Below, one piece after another: positions 1-12,192 of a DNA stretch of 64,000 nucleotides. This stretch comes from Iris pallida. Taxonomy: Eukaryota > Streptophyta > Magnoliopsida > Asparagales > Iridaceae. The stretch is taken from NCBI GenBank assembly GCA_029216955.1, contig JANAVB010009598.1:25862646-25926645 (forward strand), written 5' to 3'. A program made the position numbers and the translations under genes. Each line of letters opens with the position of its first letter. Positions within the stretch are counted from its first letter, which is position 1. Below the pieces are notes generated by a model. That model saw only the letters and a list, made by a program, of their open reading frames with translations. It was not told where the DNA came from and did no database searches.

Positions 1-2407
1 CAACAGAACCAAGACAACCCTCCCCCAGACAAAACTATTCACGAACACACCCATCCATTCTCTTAACTATTATATTTATAGAAAGAGAAAGGAAGATATA
101 GGGGAGAGTTAGAAAGAAGAAAGAAAAGAGATTTAGAGTGTAAGAAGAAGAGATTTAGAGCGTAAGAAGAAGACCAACACCACCCGAACTCGACCCCTCA
201 ACCAACTGCGGCCACCCCCAACCTCTGGCGCCCCTGTCCGACCACCTTCGTAGCCCAGAGCACCGATGACCGCCGAAAAACACGCTCAAACCTGCCCCCA
301 CTAACAATAGTTCCAAACTTCAGGTACCCCTGTTCTCCGCTATCGATCTCTCTGTGTAGTTGTCCATTTTATGAAACGTAAAAAGTTACAGGAAGACGAC
401 ATGACCCTCTAGGACTCCCTTCAAATAGAATTAATTTATATGTTCTGGATTGATCGCAAAATCGATCCAAAGTTGACAAAAAATTATATTTCAGAACTGT
501 CACAAAATAGTCAAAGTACCCAAATTTGAGCACTTTTTTCTTCCAATTCATGTACGATTTTTAAATTCTGTTTGAAGGAGTTTTTTGACAACATGTAGGT
601 CATCATTATTCAGTTTTTACGCTTAATTTTAGTAAATTATATTATGTTTAAAAACATTTCCAAATTACCCAAAAACCATGTTTCAAAAACTAAAATTTTA
701 GAAAAATTTCTCGATACGGCGTGCATCCCGATAAACCGAGAACATGGTCGCAACCCATGAGCATCGAAAGACGTGTATGGATGTTGTCGACGTGTGAGAT
801 TTAATGGAACCCAATTTCGTTGTGTATGTATGACGAAATCGAACCGTATCCGTCGAAAGTTCCCCGTATCAACGTTTTGCAAACTTTATGTCCATTTTCA
901 AACCGTTCATCGGACTGAGACGAAACTTGTGCCATTGGATTTAGAATATTTTTCTTGTCATGTGGGCCAAGTTTGGTCCAATTCTGAGAAGGTTGACCGG
1001 AACGCTATTTTGGCGGGCCCGTAACCCGATCCAACGGGCAAGATTGTGCACGACCCACTGGAATCCAACTTTGGACATATGGTTGGATTAGTATCATCAA
1101 ATTATATACGTAGACATATAATTTGATAACTTTTAGAGACCTTAGTTCTAGTACACTTTTCGGTGTAAAGCGGGTCCAACAGTAGATACCGAATTGACCT
1201 GAAATATTGATTTTGCCCCTGTATCTGGAATTAGACTTTTGGGTAGGCGATCTTAGACATCTATTTTATGACATAAATGTTCATGATTTTTATTTCAGCA
1301 TTCAGAGACGTTTACGAGATTTGACAGTCACAGCCTTTGCTTTTTGACGATCTAGACATTGTCAATTCTTCACACTACTCCAGGCAAGTATACCTTGCCA
1401 ATTTTGTACATTCATATAAACATTTATTTCTTATCTTTTATTTGTGTTGCTTTCTGCTTAGTAGTGCATGAGTTGTTAGATGTTTTCTTATCTTACATCT
1501 TGAGATTTTGTTGTAGTTATCGTGATTCACATGTCTAGGCGTATTTTATTCACTCGTGTTCATATATGCCATTAGGCACCGTCGTTACTTGCACAACTTT
1601 CTAGATCTTGTCAATCTTTTTCTAGAAAGTAGAACCTCGGGGTGGGAAAAACAATCATGCTTGTATGGACTGCTTATTCCTTATTTCATTTCGTTTTAAC
1701 CTAATGTCCACGAATGATAGGGTTATATTGCTATCCTAGTGGCCACGAAGGTCTAGGGTTTGACTCGTTTAGCCGTAGTTTGCTGAGGGCTATGGTGGTT
1801 GATTATGTTCCTTTTGGTAGTTCACGCACACGTAGTTGTTCTTATGCACGTACCATGATTAGAATAGTTTCAGTCTTTGTACAATTCATTATGTTCAACT
1901 GTTCATGATTCTGCTTTATATGTTATACATATGGCATGTATTTTATGTATCTTGCGAGTCCCCTGAGTACCTGGTTATCTCTCCAGGTATAGAGGAGCAG
2001 GATTAACCACATAAGTATGGATCAGCTTTGGAATGACTTTTGTTGACGATGAGATATACCCTATTGATCAGTCCTGATCATGCATTAGTGTTGGAGACAT
2101 TTACTTATTATTTTTCTTATCTTGTGAGGACAGATTCCATACTATCACAGACTTACATTATAGCTGTTTGGTAGTGGATTTGTATCTACCCGGCTATTTT
2201 TATAATTGACTATTTCTTCTTCATTAATGGATTTATTTATCATATTGCTATGGATGAGATAGACTTGCCTGAGACTATTATTGTTATATTCACATTTATA
2301 GCTTATGTATGTATTCGAAATTTCCATATATTGGATTATGTTTCTGTATACATAAAGCTAGTGTGAAATGTTCCTAGTCCTAACATAAATGGGACATGGG
2401 CGTTACA
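1..2407 (+). mobile_element. LTR remnant of a long-LTR Ty3/gypsy-type element
   Basis: The segment ends in GGGCGTTACA, the same terminus as the LTRs at 46625 and 51738. Positions 770-1240 match 50560-51010 and 45033-45300 directly, and match 14755-15130 and 37560-37960 in reverse complement. The left end lies outside the window, so solo LTR and 3' LTR cannot be told apart. A short tandem repeat (GAAGAAGAGATTTAGAG-type unit) lies at 118-172. No conserved protein is encoded. Family assignment rests on the similarity to the gag-bearing element at 45033-51738. Confidence 0.7.
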
Positions 2408-3024
2408 CGCACAGAATACGATTGGGTTAAGGCATAAAATTTGGTGGTTTCGTTGATAAGTATGCCATGGATTATGGCACATAAAGGAACACATTTTGGT
2501 TCAAGTTAAGTCGGAAGGCTATGCTGTAGCCGTTCGATGAGTTTTAAAGAATAGAAAGTTCATGCGACCGTTTGTCACTGAGGCGGTCCCTCGTTTGGGA
2601 GCCTCATGGTTCCGATGCATATTTTGCAAAGTATGAGGCGATCCCTCATTTGGGAGTCTCATGGTTCCTATGCGCATTTTGCTAAGAATGATTCGAGTCG
2701 TACCGCAAATTAGGCCATGTATTTACGTGAGTCTAGATGTTCTCGTACGTGCGTGGTCATGGACAACTTGTGCACAAAGATTTCTCCCTCGACTGGTATT
2801 ACGTCGGCACCGGGGCCAGATCGACCTAGGGGAAGACGTTATAGCATGCCTGATTATACAACACTAGGATAGTCAGAGGCTTTCTCTGGGGCTCTCTATC
2901 TTGCATTGAAGGACCCGCCGTCTACTCGAGTTATGTCCACGATGGATTGTCATGCCAGTGGCTTTTCATATAGATAAGTGGTGTGCTAAGCGGCAATCCG
3001 TATGCACGATGTAGATCGAATCAA
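2408..3024. other. Unclassified sequence between LTR and CACTA element
   Basis: No protein domain recognised. It holds a two-copy tandem duplication at 2580-2690. After removal of the CACTA element it would run straight into 13485-13549, so it is the transposon's insertion target. Confidence 0.5.
2580..2690 (+). repeat. Tandem duplication, 55-bp period
   Basis: Two copies begin GAGGCGGTCCCTCGTTTGGG (2580) and GAGGCGATCCCTCATTTGGG (2635), differing at a few positions. Confidence 0.8.
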
Positions 3025-3290
3025 CACTACAAAATTATGGTAATTTAGCGACTAACTTAGCGACTAACCTGTTTAAGTCGCAAGTTAGCGACTTACTACC
3101 GACTTATTCTTCGACTTAATGATATATTAATTTAATGAATAAAATAGTTCACCGCCATTTCGTTTGTAGAGTGTTGGTACATTTCTAAAATTATTTAGCG
3201 ACCGAAAGTCTTTAGTCGCTACAAAGTCAAAAATGTCTGGAAATTAATTTTACAATCCAGCGACTGAAAGTTTAGTCGCCATTCCAAACA
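3025..3290 (+). repeat. CACTA left terminal and subterminal repeats
   Basis: The terminal CACTACAAAA is followed by repeats of TAGCGACTAAC / AGTCGC in both orientations to about 3290. In En/Spm elements such motifs bind the TnpA-type protein. Confidence 0.85.
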
Positions 3291-3295
3291 AAAAC

Positions 3296-3735
3296 CCTCG
3301 TTTCCAGGACCATTCCCCCCAAAACTGTACTAAATCCCGTAAACCCTTCCCCCCAAAACAAAAACCCTCTAATTTTTTTCCCAAATCCCTCCCCCCCACA
3401 GTGGAGCCCCCAGGCCGTCTCCCCTCCTCCTCCTCTTCTCTAAGCCCCGTATCCCACGTCGGAACCCCCGCCGCCTCCTTCGACGAGCCCCCAGGCTGTC
3501 TCTCCCAGGTCGGCTTACGACAGGCGGAGCCCCCGCCGCCTCCTTCGACGAGCCCCCAGACCGTCTCCCCCAAGTCGACTCACGACAGACGGAGCCCTTG
3601 GATGTCGATCTCCACCTGAGGCCCTAAGGTCATCGATCTCCACCGGACGTCGATCTTCCCGGGACGTCGATCTCCACCGAAGGCCCCAAGGCCTTCGATC
3701 TCCACCGGACGCCCTAATCCTCATTGTGGATCAGG
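3296..3735 (+). other. GC-rich tandem-repeat block inside CACTA
   Basis: A sharp rise in GC content. A roughly 65-bp unit (GCCGCCTCCTTCGACGAGCC at its core) occurs twice (about 3462-3595), followed by several GTCGATCTCCACC-type units to about 3712. Open frames exist on both strands but none resembles a known protein. It could be a captured 5' exon (the RRM exon lies downstream) or a low-complexity block. The following 3736-4464 is AT-rich, intron-like and without a recognised gene. Confidence 0.5.
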
Positions 3736-4464
3736 TATAAAAACTTCTATTTGTTTAAATTTAATTGTTATGCTTTGATTTGCAATTTTATGACCAAAAT
3801 ATGGTAATCTTTTTTTGATTTCTAATTTTTTTTTGGATAAAAGTTGCTGAAAGATATTAGGTTTTATGTCTTTGAACCAAAAAGCAGAAATTTTGGTGTA
3901 TTTGCTAGCATCTTAGAGGTCAATTAATGAAATTTAGGAATCATTCGGATGAGAAAATTCTTCCATCATAAACACATATTTGTCCAGATCATTATGGTAG
4001 CATCTTACAATACACCACATGATCTAGGGATAAAGAATATATTTTGTGTTAGATGTTACTGGAACTACGGTTCTAGTGTCACACTGTAAATATTAAGTCC
4101 AATACAAATTGTGATCTCTGACTAAGACTAAAAAGTATAATTAATGAAAAGAAAATACATAACAACTCAACATTTATACTTAAATATTGGAGTGAGATTT
4201 GGAATGTTACTATCAGATTATTATGATAGAAGGTTTTTGCTTGAGATCATTATCGACATAAGTTTTAGGTAAGTTTATATTAATGTAAAATATAAATCTA
4301 GGCTGCATATATATCATAGAGACACATACTGACTACAAATATGGCTTCTAGCTTTTTTTTTAATAAATTGTTTATTTGTTTGAAACTTTGAGGTTGTGGA
4401 TGCTCTTGTTAGTTCAGAATTTGATATGGATGTTCTTATTATTTTTGAAATATTTTTCTTCGAC

Positions 4465-4556
4465 CTCAAGCTCTTCGTCGGGAACCTCCCCTTCACCGTC
4501 GACAATTCCGAGGTCGCCGACCTCTTCCAGAGGGTCGGCAACGTCCAGATGGTCGA
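4465..4556 (+). pseudogene. Captured RRM exon fragment, chloroplast-ribonucleoprotein-like
   Basis: The plus-strand frame reads KLFVGNLPFTVDNSEVADLF followed by QRVGNVQMVEV. This is the first half of an RNA-recognition motif, with the RNP2 hexamer LFVGNL and the following helix. The wording resembles plant chloroplast RNPs of the cp29/cp31 type. The open frame stops at GAG|GTATGT, a good 5' splice site, and the next 700 bp look like intron. The RNP1 half is absent. Higher GC content than the flanks supports a foreign origin. I infer a host exon trapped with its intron by the CACTA element. A chance RRM-like stretch is unlikely given 30 consecutive matching positions. Confidence 0.8.
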
Positions 4557-5320
4557 GGTATGTACCTATAGCTTTCTCTTGATTTTTATTGCTAGAACTG
4601 CTTGCTTGCAATTATACGGTTACACACATTCATTCACGGCATTTGTTATGTAATAAAGAAAAACTAATTCTTTTTGTCTTGTTCTTGCTTGTGGTGCACA
4701 AATAGTGGATTGGGTTTTTGTTAGAAATGGAAATGAAGGCCTTGTTCTAGTTCTAGTCATGTGGAAAAGAATTTATTGGTGAAAATGCAAATGGTGGATT
4801 AGGTTTCTGTTAGAAATGGTCCAAATGGACAAGGATAAGTTTTCAAATGAAGTCGTCGTTCTAGTTATAGTCATCTGGAGAAGATTTTGTTGGTGAAAGT
4901 GCTTGCAAGTGTATGATCATATATTATATTTGTGGAATAGGTACTATGCATAATTATAGTTGCCTGGACATAAAGATGACAAGACACTGATACGACAACA
5001 GGTACATGGCATTAATTTTGGCATACTCTAGCTTATTTTTACAGGGTATATATCGGGTCCATTATTAGTCTGCCATGATATGACATGGACCACACTAATT
5101 TTTGACATATTAGCGCTTGCTGGCTGAGCAAAAGTCTTATTGCATTTCTGTTAGAACTTAGAAATAAATGAGAATTAGTTTTTGACAAATAAATAAATAA
5201 AACCCTAGCTTTTGATAAATGAGATATAACTAATTATTCTTTTGTTCCTGGAGTAAATGGGAATTGCGTATTTCTTAGAAATGCTAAAAAAATTATTTTT
5301 GTGAAGATTTGTGTTGTAAC
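4557..5320. other. Intron-like non-coding DNA in CACTA
   Basis: AT-rich. It holds an imperfect repeat built around GGTTTCTGTTAGAAATGG-like words (about 4700-4900), echoed at about 8230-8400 beyond the nested LTR. No gene seen. Confidence 0.5.
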
Positions 5321-5929
5321 TGTAATGCCTGTGGTTCGTATTACGTATTTTTGGAATACGTGTACGTATTTATTCTTGTATTGCATGATTTCTTATTTCC
5401 TTCATGGCTTAGTTATTCTTGGTTCGGGTTGGCTTGGTTCGGTTGGGATTGTTTTTGGTGCATCATGAACCATGGATGAACCCCTACCTACCACCACCTT
5501 TGGTATTTATTACCATTCTTCTTTCTCTCTCTTCATCACTCTTCTTCTTCTTCCATTTACTTCTTCACCTACCAGAGAGAGGAGAGGGAGAGGTCTAGGC
5601 AAGTGCAACTTGTTTCATGGAGGAACTCCAATTTTATTGCTTCATTCTCTTCCTTACAGCATTCTAACTTACTTTAGAACTTGGCATTTTTACTTTCTAT
5701 GGCTAGATTCTTGTAGATCTATATTTATATTATTTTTGGATTTTTTGGGTTTTGATCTACTTAATCTTGTTATTTTCTAGTTTTGATGGTTCCATGTTGT
5801 AGAGAATTTCGTTCTACCCCATTTTGACCTATGGAAGTTCGAATTTGGGCTCCGGATGATAGAGTTATGCAGCTTGGAAGCCATGGCTTATGGTGTACTT
5901 CTTCTCAGAAATTTGGAGAAGAAGCACAG

Positions 5930-6490
5930 TCCCGAGCCGCATGGTAGCACTTGACCGCATGAATATTCATGCGGCAAGTCAGTTCCAACCGCATGCACTA
6001 TTGCCTTGACTTGACCGCATGACAAGTTCATACGGCAAGTATTTCTTCTCAGCCGCATGACTGAGGCCCAGTCCTTCCTGGTCACATGGATTTCCAGCAA
6101 CCCTGAGCTGCATGAACTCAACGCTCGCGAGCCGCATAGACCACAGTCTCCCAGCCGTATGGGTTTGTTTCCCTTGACCGCATAGTCATTGCTTTCCCGC
6201 AGCTGTATGGGTTGCTCCTCCCCGGCCGCATGTACTTGATTGGTCAGCCGGCCGCATAGACCCATCCCCCGCCAGCCGCATGAGTTCCCTATCATTCCTG
6301 ACAGCATATGTCTTGCCTTTCTCATCCGCATGACTGACTAATCTCTGAGCCGCATATGACTGATACCCCTTTGACCGCATAAGCCTCTCCTTTTTAGCCG
6401 CATGCGCCTGACTCTATTCAGCCGCATGGGCTGTTCTCTTCCAGCCGCATGAGATTATTCCTGGCCGCATATGCCTTAGCGGCATGGCTC
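5930..6490 (+). repeat. Degenerate CCGCATG array within the solo LTR
   Basis: About 20 or more copies of CCGCATG or one-base variants (CCGCATA, CTGCATG), 15-35 bp apart with unrelated spacers, in about 560 bp. Open frames across it on the minus strand are periodic artefacts. Confidence 0.8.
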
Positions 6491-7355
6491 TCCTATTGTC
6501 CTGTGTATTGATATTTTATTAGATATTTTATGTCCATTTTATATCCTTACACCTTTTGTCCTGAACTTGATAATCACGAATTTACTTGATATATTTGGGC
6601 ATGATAATTAAGCCTGACACGATAGTGACCCGTAGTGGTGCACCCTTGACAAGTAACATGGCATGACCTGATAGTGGCCCGTCGTGGCGCACTCTAGACT
6701 AGAACTCTTGACATGATAAACCTGACATGATTATCTTGAACAGCTGTTACGTCGGCTACCTGACATGACATGACCTGTATAATTAACCTGGACATCGTGG
6801 GCGATTGTGCTTGTACAAATAATCCAGTCCTATCTTGCATCATGTCTAGGAGGGGACTCCTGAGTACCACGGTCAGGAGTACCTACTGAAATGGACTAAG
6901 GCTAATAACTAGATTAATACATTAGTCATGAAGAGATCTCCCAGCTACAGGCAATCCCGTTACCTGGATACGCCTTGGGATTTGTAGCCTGCCGTCGAGT
7001 AGGGCACATTTCCAGCACACTGTCATGTGTTGCACCCTTCAAACTACCTAAGGATACATTCGTTACCTGGACGGTGTACCTACCTGAATTCAACTCTAAT
7101 TCTTTTAACCCGGGTAACCTGGATGGACTGTAGGGCTTGTGGCTGTGGATGATTCTCACTGCATCTTGCTAGTAACTAGGCCTGTGATAGCCCTAGTTAG
7201 TTAAAGTATCAAGCCGTAATTCTTGCTTGGCCGTGAAATGAGTGGATGGAGTCTAACCTGTCTAGTCTTGCCCTGATCCTGATTACTGCGTGACCAGAAT
7301 GATTGTATTTATTTTACTGATAAAGGTGAGAATTCCAAGTTCTGTTCAGACGAAG

Positions 7356-7396
7356 GGTTACAACCCCGGACTTTGTTTGGTTTACGGGTTGTAACC
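7356..7396. repeat. Inverted repeat in solo LTR
   Basis: GGTTACAACCC (7356-7366) and GGGTTGTAACC (7386-7396) are perfect 11-bp complements with a 19-bp loop. Confidence 0.75.
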
Positions 7397-8099
7397 TGGT
7401 TCTCTGAATAGTTCCATGGTTATCTCGTCGTATATCATCCTGATGTATTTTCTTATTTCCAGTTCTTACCTTTATTTACATTTTGTGCTGATTGCTGGTT
7501 TTAGTTCCTAAGTGAAGCCTCCTTTGTGGCACTTGCTCTTTCTGGGGTCTGACCCAGCTGGTTTTGTATGGCCAGATTTCGGAGCAGCTCCAGAGGATCT
7601 ACCGACCTTCCAGCCAGATGGTGGCTACTAGACGGAACCCTGGCAACGAGTGGGTTATTTTTGGCTCTCCCACTCTATTGTAAAAATATTGTTTTGAGGC
7701 GTTTAGCCGACGAGCACCTGTTTAGCTCGATTGCACTTACTTACTGTCTGCCTACGGGCTGTAACATGATTAACAAATCCTAGGGTTGATTATGTATGAC
7801 TAAACTCTTGCTAGTCCTAACATTTTGTAACGACTAGCTTTATGATCAGCTGAATATGTAATATTTGGGACGCCTTATTATTGTATATTTAATGATCATA
7901 CATCTTGTAACATTTACTTATTTGCTTGTGATTGAGACACTAGGCTTGTTCATGACCTTAGGAGACTGTTGGCTTGTAGTAAACCCTCATGTATCTAGAC
8001 AGCCGTGACCGTATAGCGAGATGGATCCCATTTCATATACGTAGCTGGCTATGTCTGCCCCCGCTCTCCAGTATTCTGGTTCTGGAGCGTGACAGTAAC

Positions 8100-9943
8100 T
8101 CTCAAATGGAGAGGGAGAGATTATATCTTGTCTTGATTTTGTTTGTGAAATAATTACATTTAGATGCTTGCATGTCATATATGTGGAATGGGCAGTATTT
8201 CTCATACATGTGTTTGAGCAAAAGGTGAAATGAGTCTTGTTAGAAATTGGTTAAGATTAGTTTTTGTAAAGATTGCTATTCAGCTCTTATCAGTTGTAAG
8301 AAAAGATTTTAATCGTTTGTTGTTTGTTGGGGAACACAGATAGCATATATTTGGAATTGGAGCAAAAGATAATTGGATTTCTGTTTTAGTCAAGATTGTT
8401 TTATGACTTGATTTGGAAAGAAAATCTACATTGTGCTGAATTACGTAGAATGGCTTGCAACTAGATAGTTATATGTCGTATTTACTGAACATGGATTATT
8501 ACATATACATATTTCGGAGCAAAAGGGGAATAAGGTTTTTTGTTGGATATCAACAAAAATCAGTTGTCACATGTCCATCATATCCGGTCATATTCCGCTA
8601 CAGACAATCCTTATGGGCTATTATATATAGCAATGGAACTTGGTGGGATGGGTTCAACATCCATGTTCTTAAGCTAGGTCTTTAAGGGGAGGACAAGATA
8701 GAGAACTTGGACCTATTTGACACAGTAACACTGATGTAGGAAGGCTTTAGGATTACAATTGATATTACTTAAATTTATAGTTCAGACAAATTATTAATAT
8801 AGTTTAGTCATAAGAGTAAGTTTTATGTTGCACTATGTTTTGCTGGTGTGTCGTGGCATCTCATGAACTTTGGCCATATGCCATGTCATCACATCATGTT
8901 CTTCCCAGGTTAACATTTCGTCGTTGGTGATGTATATTGTTCTATTCGTAATGGAAAATGTGTCAAAGGAAACTATGTTTTGATGGTGTGTTTCATATGT
9001 TTTAGGTATATGGCATGTATGCTTATATGAAACTTGAAGGAGTGGTTTTAGATAACACCAATTAGGTTCAAGTATATATATAACTGAGAAGTACAAATTG
9101 GGGAGGTCTGATTAAACATATATAAATTCCTCAAATTTTATAATTTATGTGGTAATCTTTAGAGTTATGTACTTAATTATGAAGGTCAAAAGACCCATCT
9201 GCAGGTAAGAATGTCATGTGGTCTTGATCCCTGCATGTGAGCTAGAGTTAAATTCAGACGACATCATTCAAAGGTACCTATAGTTTATATTGAATGAAGG
9301 TAAAGTCCAAATGTGGATGATAGGTAGTCGACATATAAATATTGATCTTTGATTTAAACAGGGTTGTAAAGCTAGCTAGCTACAAAGAATGAGGCAATGC
9401 CGCCATAGTTCTTTTTCTATATATCTGCCATCTTTTATGTGTCTTTTTGCTTCATTCTACATTCTCATAAAGCTCTTTCAGATATGTACAATGCTTATGT
9501 ATTGCATGTGGTGCTCATCTTATTCTTACAGACATTTATACTTTTACCCTGTCTCGGTGTAATGCTTAGATGCAACTTGCCTCCATATTTACCTTTTCTA
9601 GACATTTTATGCTACATCTAAATCAAGTATAGCATTTTTTGTGGAGAAGGTTGAGATTGAACTCTTCTTCTCTTATTCACTTCCCAGGTTCCCATTGTTT
9701 TCAATGGAAGATCAAATATAATAAGGATATTTTCAGTAGTGCAGTATTTTGTAGTGTTTTTCATTATCATCTCAAATCTCTTACATGCAGTTTAGTATTA
9801 TTTTGGCATCTTGACCTTTGCAAATATTAGTTCCTATTCTAATATTTTGGCATCTTGCTTATATTTACAAGAGAATAGTTTATATTATTTTTATTCTAAA
9901 TTTTAATCTGTAATAATTTGTGATTTTCTATTTTAATTTGCAG
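8100..9943. other. Non-coding part of CACTA element
   Basis: AT-rich sequence upstream of a splice acceptor (TTTGCAG, 9937-9943). No recognisable coding region. Probably intron or intergenic DNA of the element. Confidence 0.5.
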
Positions 9944-10420
9944 AAGAGCTACTGGTGGCCGGACCACAGAGAGGTAGAGATAAAAAATGTTATAAGTCGG
10001 TTGCCAGAAAAAGGCTAGGGGATATGGTACGTGACCAGAAGGCTTTTGCGGCCCATGATGAAAACAAGCGCAAGGATTGGTGAAAGAGGAATATTGGAAG
10101 AAGATGAAAGAGGATATGGCCAAACCTGAGTACAAGATCAGGTCGGACAGGACAAAGGCAACTCGTGCTAAGGCTGGTCTCCACACTGTTGGATCGATTC
10201 CGACCTCCGAACATTTTCGACGGATGGTATGTAAAATCATTAATAAGATTATAATTTTTTATTATTTATGTATATCTCATAGAATTAATTTTTACAGTGC
10301 GAGGAGGCTGCTAAGGCAGGCTTAGATACGAGTACAGTCGACTTTCCCAAGATATTCGAACGTACCCATAAGAGAAGGAAGGATGGGAAGTTAGTAGACG
10401 AACGGACTTCCAAAGCATTT
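9944..10420 (+). pseudogene. En/Spm (Ptta-type) accessory transposon protein, two-exon fragment
   Basis: Exon A (9944-10225) begins after a TTTGCAG acceptor and ends at a GTATGT donor. Exon B (10298-10420) begins after TTTACAG and ends at GTAAGT. Exon A contains RKRLGDMVRDQKAF and, after a frame jump near 10081, KIRSDRTKATRAKAG followed by HTVGS. Exon B contains FPKIFERTHKRRKDGKLVDE. The order (RLKD-like, basic NR..K, H..GS, then FE.TH....G..VDE) is that of the plant Ptta/En/Spm transposon protein family, a DNA-binding partner of the transposase. The one-base frameshift makes it non-functional here. The C-terminal part is probably the frame at 12193-12765, with the PPR insertion between. Confidence 0.75.
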
Positions 10421-10779
10421 GTAAGTATTTACTTGTCTTTGAACATTTTATCAAAAGTTTAGTCTAACTGGAAGAGTAAATTGCATTCGATGGCATATTA
10501 AGTTAGCTGAACAAATTGTATTCGATGGCACATTTTATCAAAAGTTTAGTCTAACTGGAAGAGTAAATTGCATTCGATGGCACATTTTATCAAAAGTTTA
10601 GTCTTTGAACATTTCCTATCATTTGTAACCTTGGGGCTGAGCAAATTGCATTCGATGTAAAAACTGGAAGAGTATTAGAAAAAGGGGTAGATGGCATATT
10701 AAGTTAGCTGATAGCATGACCTTTCTCCCATACTTCTTGGTCCATGTTTCCATGATTGGCCTGATACAAGAAAAACTGG

Positions 10780-11690
10780 AAAAACTGGAAGCTAGGACCA
10801 TATCATGTTATAAGAAAAAACTGGAAGCTAGGACCTTCAATATTTTAATTGAAGGAATGTTTCAAGTTGGTAAGGTTAATGCAGCAAAGGATCTATTTAA
10901 CTCTATTCTTGGAAATGACTGTGATCTCTTTAACTCTATTCTTGCAAATGACAGATGTTGTAACATACACTATATAATGATATAACTTGGTGTAAAGAAG
11001 GAATGGTCAGAAAAGTTTATAAATTATTAGATGTGATGATTCAAAGAGGTTTGGAGCCCAATGTAGTAACATGCATACAATACATTAATGGATGGATATT
11101 GCCTGATACAAGAAACAAGTAAAGTATTTAAAGTTTTTGAGCCGATGCTCTCACGAGGACATAAACCAAATACAATAACCTACGACACGACACCTTTTTG
11201 ATGAGATGCCTTGTAAGGGATTGCAACAAACACTTACTATACACAATATTATGTTAGATGGATCATACCAAGCTGGAAGAGTTGCTAATGCAAAAGAAAT
11301 ACAGAGATAAAATGATTGCTTCTGGAACTTCCTTATAACTCCATACCTATCATATAATATTATGTTATAAGGAAAAACTGGAAGCTAGGACCTTCAATAT
11401 TTTAATTGAAGGAATGTTTCAAGTTGGTAAGGTTAATGCAGCAAAGGATCTCTTTAACTCTATTCTTGCAAATGACTGTGATCTCTTTAACTCTATTCTT
11501 GCAAATGACAGTTGTCGTAACATACACTATATAATGATATAATGCCTTATTAAAGAAGGGTTGTTGGATGAATTTGGTGAGTTGTTTTTGTCAATAACAT
11601 AATCTTATTACTCTTCAGATTCTGGTATGCGTAATGCTATTGTTAAGGGCTTATTGGATACTGGAGGCATCTACTGACTACTGCGGCATC
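10780..11690 (+). pseudogene. Captured P-type PPR gene fragments (restorer-of-fertility-like)
   Basis: Several broken frames read as pentatricopeptide repeats: TFNILIEGMFQVGKVNAAKD (about 10832-10891), KLLDVMIQRGLEPNVVTC (about 11020-11073), KVFEPMLSRGHKPNTITYD (about 11128-11190), YNIMLDGSYQAGRVANAKEI (about 11245-11300), and CLIKEGLLDEFGELF then GMRNAIVKGLLDTGG (about 11540-11670). Such repeats bind organellar RNA one base per motif. The last two match the C-terminal repeats of RF-like PPR proteins in tone. The first block (10820-10980) recurs at 11370-11545 as a direct duplication. Many stops and frameshifts make it non-coding. Because it lies inside CACTA ends, I infer transduplication from a host gene. 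Confidence 0.75.
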
Positions 11691-12192
11691 CATAATGGAT
11701 CTTCTCTCAAGAGTAATAAGATTAACATTGTCATCATTATATGAAATTGCATCCTATTTTTTCTCAACATTGTGCAAAGAGTAATGAGATTAACATTGAC
11801 TTGTCTATATCATCATTGATAAATCAAAATTTCTGGGTAAACACCAAACTAGAGTTCATATAAAGTTTTTCACTAGAAAGGGATTGCATACCATCTGATC
11901 TCAACATGTCATCTATAATGGGACTATTCAATATTCACCACAATTGCTTTTTACGGTTTCTTGGTTATATTTATTGTTTTATTATTCAACAATGCACTTA
12001 TTCAATTGATTTAAATTGACGTTTTCATTTAATTTATGTTATTAATGGGCTATATATAGTTGCATACATTGATTGGCAAATAAGTGCCATACCCTTTTAG
12101 AGCTTCTTTACTTATCAATTAAGTATATGGATTATAATTGCTCATGTGTAGTTCAGTTGTAATATATTCATGATACCTTTATATGTACATGA
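11691..12192. other. Non-coding part of CACTA element
   Basis: AT-rich, no recognised gene. It lies between the PPR fragments and the last CACTA protein exon. Confidence 0.5.

Larger units (their letters stand above)
5321..8094 (+). mobile_element. Solo LTR, 2774 bp, nested in the CACTA element
   Basis: It begins TGTAATGCC and ends GAGCGTGACA (TG...CA ends). It is flanked by a perfect 5-bp duplication GTAAC (5316-5320 and 8095-8099), the length made by LTR-retrotransposon integrases. There is no internal coding region, so recombination between two LTRs has probably removed the rest. It includes the CCGCATG array at 5930-6490 and an inverted repeat at 7356-7396. It differs from the LTR family at 1-2407. 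Its presence shows the CACTA element was already in place when it inserted. Confidence 0.9.

Noticed and set aside
5888..6380. Minus-strand frames of 147 and 64 codons in the solo LTR
   Set aside because: Cys/Gly/Arg pattern comes from the repeated CCGCATG motif.
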